Shown: positions 32,621-38,718 of the stretch, piece after piece
Numbering within the stretch: position 1 is the stretch's first letter
Layout: the number at the start of each line of letters is the position of its first letter
Assembly (NCBI GenBank): GCA_013001465.1
Contig: JABDMM010000108.1
Location: 1-38,718 of the forward strand
Source: Chitinophagales bacterium
Lineage (GTDB): Bacteria > Bacteroidota > Bacteroidia > Chitinophagales > JABDMM01
Length of the DNA stretch: 38,718 nucleotides
Reading direction: 5' to 3'
The notes under the pieces: generated by a model
The model's input: only the letters and a program-made list of their open reading frames with translations
Database searches by the model: none
Told to the model about the DNA's origin: nothing
Made by a program: the position numbers and the translations under genes

Positions 32621-32630
32621 TATTGAAACG

Positions 32631-34286
32631 TTACATCGTAAAGTAAACTATCTCCTCATCGATCTTAAAGTGTTTCTCCTTGCCTTTAAATTCCATTATT
32701 GTCCATTCATTTCCCACATTCACCCACTCCATCAGATCTTTTGAAGTACTGATAAAAATCGGCATTTCGAAATTCTCAACATCGGTTAACCATCGCAGCT
32801 TCACCTCATAATTTTTACCTTTCTTCGTTTTTTCAACTTCCAGTTTTGGAATGGAAGGATAGTTCAAATACTGCTCAAAGATCAATGACCAATCCTTTTC
32901 AGTCTTTTCATTGAAGTAAGCAAGGATCTCTTCGGTTGAAGTAGTTTTATACTTAAATGATTTTTGCTGCATATCCCTCAACATCCCAAACCATAACTCA
33001 TCATCATTGATAATATGACGCACAGAATTGAGAAAGAGCATACCCTTATTGTACATATCCCCATCGCCTTCTTTGTTTACGTTATAGATCCCGATCATTG
33101 GATTTTCATTTCCTATTGATGGTTTTTTAGCATTTACATAATCCATCGCTACATCATAACCGTGCATGCATTCTACATAAATGGCTTCAGTATAGGTACA
33201 AAAGCCCTCATGGATCCAAAGGTCGGCTATGTCCTTTGCAGAAACATTGTTACCCCAATACTCATGCCCGGCCTCGTGGATGATAATATAATCGAATTCC
33301 AGTCCGATCCGTGAAAAATCAAATCCGGCATATCCGGTCTTGTATTGATTTCCATATGCGATCGCTCCCTGATGCTCCATTCCCAGATAAGGCGTTTCTA
33401 CAAGAGCAAACCCATCCTGCCAAAACGGAAACTTACCCAGATAATCTTCATAACAAGCCAGCATTGGCTTTACCTGCTCGAAATGAGTTTTTGCCTTCTC
33501 AACATTATAAGGAAGTACATAGTAGTCCAGAGCTAAACGATCATCATCTTTCGAAACATACTCATCTGCGAGATGCCTGTAATCACCTATGTTGAGCGTT
33601 ACATTATAGTTATTGATCGGATAGCTCACATGCCAGGTACTGGTTTTCCATCCATTCTCGATCAACTCCTCTCCTTTTAGATTACCATTCCCAACAAAGG
33701 TGACTTCATCAGGAACAGTACAAGTTACCGACATGCTATCCGGTTCGTCAGATAAATGATCTTTGTTTGGCCACCACAAACTAGCTCCGATCCCTTCACA
33801 TGAAACACCGATCCAATCTTTTCCATTATCATCTTTATTCCAGGTAAAACCACCATCCCATGGCGGTCTGTTTGCTATAATAGGCTTGCCGTGATAATAA
33901 ACTCTGATCATGTATGCTTTACCGTCATACAATATTTCACGAAAATCAATAAATACAGCATTATATGAACGGCTATACTTGATTGCTGATCCGTTATACA
34001 TGATCGAATCGATGATCATGTTTTTGAACAAGTCGATCTGTATCAGATTTGAGTTACGCAAAGAAGTAAAGTGGATATCGTTATAGCCAGAAATGGTCTT
34101 ATCAGAAGGATCGACCTTAAGATTCAAATGATAGTATGTAACGTCGTATCCGCTTCTCTCGGGAGACAACATTCCACGAAGCGTATCCCCTCTGTTAAAT
34201 TTTGATTGTTGGTTCAGCGGACTTTGAGCAATGGCACTGCTTAAAATTAAAAAACTGATGATCGTCGAAAAGAATAGGCTCTTCAT
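32631..34286 (-). CDS. M1 family zinc metallopeptidase (aminopeptidase N-like)
   Basis: A 551-residue exported peptidase, signal peptide about 1-20 (LILSSAIAQ). The N-terminal beta domain (about 40-240) begins GYDVTYYHLNLKVDPSDKTI. The catalytic thermolysin-like domain has HEAGH at about 337-341 and the distal zinc ligand Glu360 (WIHEGFC), the exact HExxH-x18-E spacing. The exopeptidase motif is GMEHQ in place of GAMEN. The large C-terminal helical domain of PepN is absent, as in many short Bacteroidota members. I chose the ATG at 34286: the frame extends to a TTG at 34310, but that overlaps a perfect -7 box. The role is probably peptide scavenging in the periplasm or outside. Confidence 0.9.
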   Translation of the reverse strand: MKSLFFSTIISFLILSSAIAQSPLNQQSKFNRGDTLRGMLSPERSGYDVTYYHLNLKVDPSDKTISGYNDIHFTSLRNSNLIQIDLFKNMIIDSIMYNGSAIKYSRSYNAVFIDFREILYDGKAYMIRVYYHGKPIIANRPPWDGGFTWNKDDNGKDWIGVSCEGIGASLWWPNKDHLSDEPDSMSVTCTVPDEVTFVGNGNLKGEELIENGWKTSTWHVSYPINNYNVTLNIGDYRHLADEYVSKDDDRLALDYYVLPYNVEKAKTHFEQVKPMLACYEDYLGKFPFWQDGFALVETPYLGMEHQGAIAYGNQYKTGYAGFDFSRIGLEFDYIIIHEAGHEYWGNNVSAKDIADLWIHEGFCTYTEAIYVECMHGYDVAMDYVNAKKPSIGNENPMIGIYNVNKEGDGDMYNKGMLFLNSVRHIINDDELWFGMLRDMQQKSFKYKTTSTEEILAYFNEKTEKDWSLIFEQYLNYPSIPKLEVEKTKKGKNYEVKLRWLTDVENFEMPIFISTSKDLMEWVNVGNEWTIMEFKGKEKHFKIDEEIVYFTM

Positions 34287-34307
34287 ATAACTTTGTGTTT
34301 CATTCGT

Positions 34308-34315
34308 CAAATTTA
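34308..34315 (-). promoter_or_regulatory. -7 promoter box for the M1 peptidase gene
   Basis: The minus strand reads TAAATTTG, a perfect TAnnTTTG, 21 bp upstream of the ATG at 34286. No -33 TTTG was found at normal spacing. Confidence 0.5.
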
Positions 34316-34373
34316 ATCTTTAATTGGTCATTGGAATTGAACAAATTAGCGTTTTTATGCATTTAACTTAACG

Positions 34374-35609
34374 ATGAGATTAATAATTCCTGTATTTATA
34401 ATATGCAGTATATTTCTCTTCCTGGACTTTTATAGTTTTCAGGCTGTAAAAACGATCTTTCAAAACAATTATAAAAAGATCGCTTTTGGAATATATTGGT
34501 CATTAACCATAATCACTATCTCCTTGATATTGGCGGCATTTTTATTCAATGCCAGAGAATGGCCCGGAGCCTGGAAAGCCTTTCTTATGACATGGATCGG
34601 AGGTATGTTGATCGGGAAATCTATAATAGCAGGTTTCTTGCTGGTAGAAGATGTTACTCGGGTAGCAAGATGGGCAATTTCGTTGATCGACGATCCCAAC
34701 GCAACTCAAAATGGACAAGGGATGAACAGGTCACAGTTTTTAAGTACCGCTGGTATCATTACTGCCGGAATTCCTTTCTTTACCCTTTTGTATGGCGTAG
34801 TTAAAAACGCTTATAACTACAAAGTTCATAATATCAAGATCACTCTAGACAACCTGCCTGCAGCATTTGATGGGATGAAGATCGTTCAGATCTCTGATAT
34901 TCATTCAGGAAGCTTCACAGATTCCGAACCACTTAAGAAAGCTGTCACAACGATCAATGACCTCAAGGCAGATGTTATCTTCTTCACCGGTGATCTTGTC
35001 AATTCTAGAGCTGATGAAATGGAACCCTATATCGACATCTTCAAGAAACTGAAAGCCGAGCATGGTGTCATTTCGATCATGGGAAACCACGACTATAGTA
35101 CTTATATGTGGGATGCTTCCAATGAACAAAAGAGAGCAAACGATAAGAAGTTTGAAGAGACTCATAGAAGACTTGGTTGGCAGTTGTTAAAGAACGAAAA
35201 TCAAATTCTTGAGAAAAACGGAGCCAGGATCGCTGTAATTGGTGTTGAAAATTGGAGTGCCAAACATTTTGGCAAGCGTGGAGATATGAAAAGAGCTTTA
35301 CAAGGTGTCGAAGATCTACCTGTGAAATTATTGCTGTCTCATGATCCGACACATTGGGAAGCTGAGGTTAGTAAAGATTATCCTGATGTAGACATAACCT
35401 TTTCAGGACATACGCATGGTGCACAATTCGGAATAGAAACGAAGTTCCTGAAGTGGAGTCCTGCTAAATACTGGTATAAATACTGGGCTGGTCTTTATCA
35501 GACAGGTAAGCAATACCTCTATGTGAACAGAGGTTTTGGTTTCATAGGCTACCCCGGCAGAATAGGAATTCTGCCGGAGATAACTCTTTTTGAGTTAAAA
35601 AAAGCTTAG
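34374..35609 (+). CDS. Membrane-anchored calcineurin-like metallophosphoesterase
   Basis: A 411-residue protein. The N-terminal third has three or four hydrophobic helices (about 1-140). The C-terminal metallophosphoesterase domain (about 160-405) has the dinuclear metal motifs MKIVQISDIHSG (DxH), FFTGDLVNS (GD), IMGNHDYSTY (GNHD), LLLSHDP and ITFSGHTHGAQFG (GHTH). This architecture matches the YkuE/YaeI-like group, some of which cleave UDP-diacylglucosamine or other phospholipid-type substrates; the substrate here is not determined. It diverges from the M1 peptidase gene and ends 7 bp before a convergent T9SS gene. Confidence 0.88.
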   Translation: MRLIIPVFIICSIFLFLDFYSFQAVKTIFQNNYKKIAFGIYWSLTIITISLILAAFLFNAREWPGAWKAFLMTWIGGMLIGKSIIAGFLLVEDVTRVARWAISLIDDPNATQNGQGMNRSQFLSTAGIITAGIPFFTLLYGVVKNAYNYKVHNIKITLDNLPAAFDGMKIVQISDIHSGSFTDSEPLKKAVTTINDLKADVIFFTGDLVNSRADEMEPYIDIFKKLKAEHGVISIMGNHDYSTYMWDASNEQKRANDKKFEETHRRLGWQLLKNENQILEKNGARIAVIGVENWSAKHFGKRGDMKRALQGVEDLPVKLLLSHDPTHWEAEVSKDYPDVDITFSGHTHGAQFGIETKFLKWSPAKYWYKYWAGLYQTGKQYLYVNRGFGFIGYPGRIGILPEITLFELKKA

Positions 35610-35616
35610 GAACAGA

Positions 35617-36321
35617 TCACTGCACTATCACTTTCATCAGCTTAATACTCTCACCAGATTCCAATCGAACAAAATAGATGCCTTTGGCAAGCTGCGCAGT
35701 TGGAATGGAATACAGATCTGTATAATCCAGATCAATATTCCTTTTTGTCTCTCCAATTGTATTGATCAATAGGATCCTGGTTTTTCCATAATCACCATCA
35801 AATTTTAAATTGATCTGCTCATGGGTCGGGTTTGGAGCTATCGTTACGTTAATATTTTCAATCAGCATTCTTTGGCTAATGTGGTGATGTTCGCTTAATG
35901 ATCCCAATTCAAACCTTAGATCATAGTGGTCATTTTTGAATTCAACCCTATTCTCTGCAAGATGCATAAATGGTGGTGGCCGATGCCCGAATGGCTGTTC
36001 GAATGTTGCCCAAACAAAGCATGCTTCATCAAGTGGCAAAAACCAATATCGACCCGATCTGAAACTTGAAGAAGAAGTAAAAATAAAGTTGCTGTTGTAC
36101 CCATTGATAAATTGAATACCATCACTGGCGGTATCGATCTGACTCGCTGTCCAGCCCCAAACATAAAGAGTTTCACCATTCTCAATTCGGGTTATATCTT
36201 CCTGGTTTACAACTGAAAAAAAGGCTAACCCATTAAAGAGTTTCTGAAGTTCTATTTCCACCTGCCCTTGCAAGGAGAGTGATATCATAGCACATGCGAC
36301 TAAAGCAGTGAAAGTCTTCAT
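35617..36321 (-). CDS. Small T9SS-secreted protein
   Basis: A 234-residue secreted protein with a signal peptide at about 1-19 (CAMISLSLQGQVEI). The middle region (about 25-150) is of unknown family, aromatic-rich (LYVWGWTASQ, GRYWFLPLDEACFVW) and carries a His-rich spot (SEHHHIS). The type A T9SS sorting domain is at about 160-234 (IAPNPTHEQINLKF, then AQLAKGIYFVRLESG and LMKVIVQ). No catalytic motif is recognisable. It lies 111 bp downstream of the large T9SS gene on the same strand. A near-consensus -7 box 2 bp before the ATG suggests separate, leaderless transcription. Confidence 0.78.
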   Translation of the reverse strand: MKTFTALVACAMISLSLQGQVEIELQKLFNGLAFFSVVNQEDITRIENGETLYVWGWTASQIDTASDGIQFINGYNSNFIFTSSSSFRSGRYWFLPLDEACFVWATFEQPFGHRPPPFMHLAENRVEFKNDHYDLRFELGSLSEHHHISQRMLIENINVTIAPNPTHEQINLKFDGDYGKTRILLINTIGETKRNIDLDYTDLYSIPTAQLAKGIYFVRLESGESIKLMKVIVQ

Positions 36322-36323
36322 TA

Positions 36324-36331
36324 CAAAGGTG
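36324..36331 (-). promoter_or_regulatory. Near-consensus -7 box before the small T9SS gene
   Basis: The minus strand reads CACCTTTG, one mismatch from TAnnTTTG, ending 2 bp before the ATG. If active, the transcript would have no leader. No -33 element was seen. Confidence 0.3.
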
Positions 36332-36432
36332 TTTTGGTTAAGGATGTTAAGACTAGAGCTTCTGTTAATGGAAGATAACTATTTTAATCATATATTTTGA
36401 TTAATCATGATCTAAAATTCATGCTGAATGTG

Positions 36433-38595
36433 CTATTCAATGATTACAAGCTTGTGATGTGCTATATTAATGGACACTAGTTCAATAAGATAGGAACCTG
36501 ATGGCAACGTCAAGTTTTTATCCACAATCGTACTGTTCATCTCTTCCTGATAAAGTTTCTGACCTAACATGTCATAGATGTTGAGTTGAACTGGTCCTTC
36601 CATAAATGTAGCCTGTATCAAAATATCTGAGGAAGATGGATTTGGAAAAACATTCATTGCTCCAGCACCATTCTCTTTTAATGCTAATGCGTTTGTAGCA
36701 AATACATTTATCGAAGAGAATGCAGAAACCGGTGTGGGACTATTGTTACAGACCGCCTGAACCTGCCAGTGATACACAGTTCCTGCAGACAAACCACCAA
36801 CACTTTTAAAGTTGTTCGTTGTAGTTACAAATACCAGATTGTTCTTATCATAAACATTAGCTGAACCTCGGATCACATAGTTCACCGCAGAAGGCACTGG
36901 ATCCCAGTTTAACTGAGCAGATGTTTCTGTGATTGCAGTGACGCTCAAGTTTTGCGGACTTGAACAGAGATATTCCAGGGTTGTGAATGTGTCAATTTGA
37001 CTATATGCTGAATTCGTCTCAGAACAGTTTGACCGCACTTGCCATAAGTACGAACTAGCTTGTTCAAGTCCACTGACATTGAGCATAGGCTGACTTACAT
37101 TGATATATGTGTAGCTATTGCTATCCAAACCTAGTTTGGTACCTCTCAAGGTATAGCCCAATGCATTGGTGGCGGACTCCCAGCTCAAACTCGTACTTTC
37201 AAAAGAAGGATCTGAATTTAGAACTGATGGTTCAAGGCAGCTATTGTCAAGTTGGAAAAAATACGCAGACCCCGCTTCAGCAATAGAGTTTTGTCCGCTT
37301 ACATCATCGTTTTCTTCATTCGCAGTAATCATTATAGTTTCTCCAGAAAGTATACACTTCCACCCAAATTGATCATCTGCGTCGATATCGGAATGGTTCA
37401 ACTTTTGGGATAATGCCCAATCGTTTTGATCATCTCTGTTATAAATATATACAGCACCGGCATCTATCAACACTCCGCTGTCGCTTTGTTCATCAGAATA
37501 CAGGGCAGAAATAACCGCTGTTTCTCCTTCGATCCATAGAGATGCGCCAAACAGATCGCTTGTATTTCGAATAGGGGCAACAATCTTCTTCATAAATACC
37601 CACTCTCCAAAGGCATTATTCTCAAACATATAAGCAGAGCCGGCACTTAAAACAAAGTTTGCACCATTTTCATCGTGATCTTCGCTAACTGCTCCTACCA
37701 AGGCATAGTTTCCTGAAACGAAAACGGAACTACCAAAACGATCTTCTTCTTCCCTATCCGGTGCTGTGACCTTCGCAGTTTCCATCCACAAACCACTGCT
37801 ATCTTTTGCAAATATATAAGCAGCTCCTGCATCATCAAGTTTAACTGATCCAACAGAGTCGTAATCTTGTCTGTATGCTCCGACGATGATATTATGTTCT
37901 GAAATAGAGATCGATGTTCCAAAAAAATCATGAGCACGTCTATCAGAAGCCACGATCTTTTGAACCTGTGTCCAAACTCCGCTCGCATTTGGTTCAAATA
38001 TATAAGCTGATCCTGCATCTGTGAGCGGGCTGACAGCATTTTCATTCTCATCTTCTCTTTGAGCACCAACCAGGATCGTTGTACCGCATATTTCTACTCG
38101 AACTGCAAAGTCATCGGAAAACTCTCTATCGGCGGCATTTATTTTTTGGATCTCTTGCCAAACTCCATTGATATCACGCCGATAAACATATGCTGAACCA
38201 GCTCTACCGAGTTTTGGACCTCCGAAAGCATCATTCTCATCTCCGAATGCACCCACAACTGCTATATTGCTATCAATTGCTACATTCCAACCAAAAAAAG
38301 CGTTCTTCGCTCTGTCCGAAGCAACTATTTTTTGAACCTCGTGCCATATTCCATTTGTATCCCTTTCGAAAATATATGCAGAACCGGCTGATGACAATGT
38401 ATTGAGCCCGTTCTCATCTTCATCTTCCCGATATGCTCCTATGATCGCATAATCACCGGAAATAGCTCCTCCAGAACCAAAGAAATCAACAAACCCACGA
38501 TCTGAGGGTACTATTTTTTGTGATTGAATATATGATTGGGCATTTATTGATAAATGAAACAAAACTGTAGCTACTATAGATATTAGAATTCGCAT
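36433..38595 (-). CDS. T9SS-secreted protein with seven FG-GAP-like repeats and two FnIII domains
   Basis: A 720-residue secreted protein, signal peptide about 1-19 (LFHLSINAQ). Seven repeats of about 62 residues (about 20-455) each run VQKIVASDR, FFG, GDYAIIGAYREDEDENG and AGSAYIFERD-NGIW. These match integrin-alpha-like FG-GAP blades with acidic, possibly calcium-binding loops (REDEDENG). Seven copies would close a beta-propeller. Two FnIII-like domains follow (about 458-545 and 550-640), with a GYTLRGTKLG turn in the first. The type A T9SS sorting domain is at about 648-720 (VFPNPSSSDILIQA). A surface or released binding protein is likely; the ligand is unknown. A perfect -7 box lies 28 bp upstream. 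Confidence 0.87.
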   Translation of the reverse strand: MRILISIVATVLFHLSINAQSYIQSQKIVPSDRGFVDFFGSGGAISGDYAIIGAYREDEDENGLNTLSSAGSAYIFERDTNGIWHEVQKIVASDRAKNAFFGWNVAIDSNIAVVGAFGDENDAFGGPKLGRAGSAYVYRRDINGVWQEIQKINAADREFSDDFAVRVEICGTTILVGAQREDENENAVSPLTDAGSAYIFEPNASGVWTQVQKIVASDRRAHDFFGTSISISEHNIIVGAYRQDYDSVGSVKLDDAGAAYIFAKDSSGLWMETAKVTAPDREEEDRFGSSVFVSGNYALVGAVSEDHDENGANFVLSAGSAYMFENNAFGEWVFMKKIVAPIRNTSDLFGASLWIEGETAVISALYSDEQSDSGVLIDAGAVYIYNRDDQNDWALSQKLNHSDIDADDQFGWKCILSGETIMITANEENDDVSGQNSIAEAGSAYFFQLDNSCLEPSVLNSDPSFESTSLSWESATNALGYTLRGTKLGLDSNSYTYINVSQPMLNVSGLEQASSYLWQVRSNCSETNSAYSQIDTFTTLEYLCSSPQNLSVTAITETSAQLNWDPVPSAVNYVIRGSANVYDKNNLVFVTTTNNFKSVGGLSAGTVYHWQVQAVCNNSPTPVSAFSSINVFATNALALKENGAGAMNVFPNPSSSDILIQATFMEGPVQLNIYDMLGQKLYQEEMNSTIVDKNLTLPSGSYLIELVSINIAHHKLVIIE

Positions 38596-38623
38596 GCGAG
38601 GCTTAACTTTTAAGGATAATTTT

Positions 38624-38631
38624 CAAATGTA
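38624..38631 (-). promoter_or_regulatory. -7 promoter box for the FG-GAP T9SS gene
   Basis: The minus strand reads TACATTTG, a perfect TAnnTTTG, 28 bp upstream of the ATG at 38595. No -33 TTTG was found. The remaining DNA to the window end shows nothing else. Confidence 0.5.
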
Positions 38632-38718
38632 CATATTAATTTATTCTTAAACCGTGAATGCCTTTGCTATAGTGTAATATTAATTTTTATCGTAATTTAA
38701 GAGTCCATTAAACTCACC

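Noticed and set aside
36385-36403. TAATCA/TGATTA inverted repeat as terminator of the FG-GAP gene
   Set aside because: Only 6 AT-rich base pairs and no T tract on the minus strand.

Overview
The window looks like a chromosomal segment of a Bacteroidota bacterium, most likely a flavobacterial-type (Flavobacteriales) lineage. The evidence is four large or medium secreted proteins with type IX secretion (T9SS) C-terminal sorting domains, Bacteroidota-specific small families (DUF5683, DUF4295, Lacal_2735/DUF6435), a bacillithiol gene (bshC), start regions without Shine-Dalgarno sequences, and several TAnnTTTG-type -7 promoter boxes. I see no integrase, transposase, phage gene or CRISPR array.

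Layout. 19-5234 (+): an MBL-fold hydrolase, then a tightly overlapping run parA-parB-DUF5683-dapB-lepB (chromosome partition, lysine/cell wall, signal peptidase). 5222-9119 (-): ftsY-rimO-bshC, with overlapping stop/start codons. 9190-9804 (-): rpmB-rpmG-DUF4295, ended by a hairpin terminator. 10009-11700 (+): a three-gene cassette of a coiled-coil protein, a helical protein with a possible roadblock/longin-like domain, and a Rab/Ras-like small GTPase. This is the most promising candidate for an undescribed system. 11665-13376 (-): two short-chain dehydrogenases. 13434-14009 (+): a VTT membrane protein. 14012-15412 (-): a Lacal_2735 small protein and a THUMP-type RNA methyltransferase.

15480-26004 is the accessory and secreted part: a T9SS fibronectin protein, a G-poor 16-bp tandem repeat next to tRNA-Arg(ACG), a DUF1566 lipoprotein, then a secreted beta-helix protein followed by a 2321-residue T9SS protein with ten copies of an AEYFFD-DPGPGN module nested inside a 1.4-kb super-repeat. 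A strong hairpin lies between these last two genes and ends just before the start codon of the second.

26072-30117: NfeD, the flotillin-like FloA and a GT39-type glycosyltransferase form an apparent membrane operon (-). Beside them are a lipocalin-like lipoprotein (-) and RlmH (+), whose only full-length reading needs a non-ATG start, probably CTG. 30158-32344 (+): rhomboid protease, threonine aldolase and an outer-membrane beta-barrel. 32345-32630 holds a short signal-peptide ORF and G-free low-complexity DNA. 32631-38595: an M1 metallopeptidase (-), a membrane metallophosphoesterase (+) and two more T9SS proteins (-), one with seven integrin-like FG-GAP repeats. The rest of the window is ordinary core chromosome.
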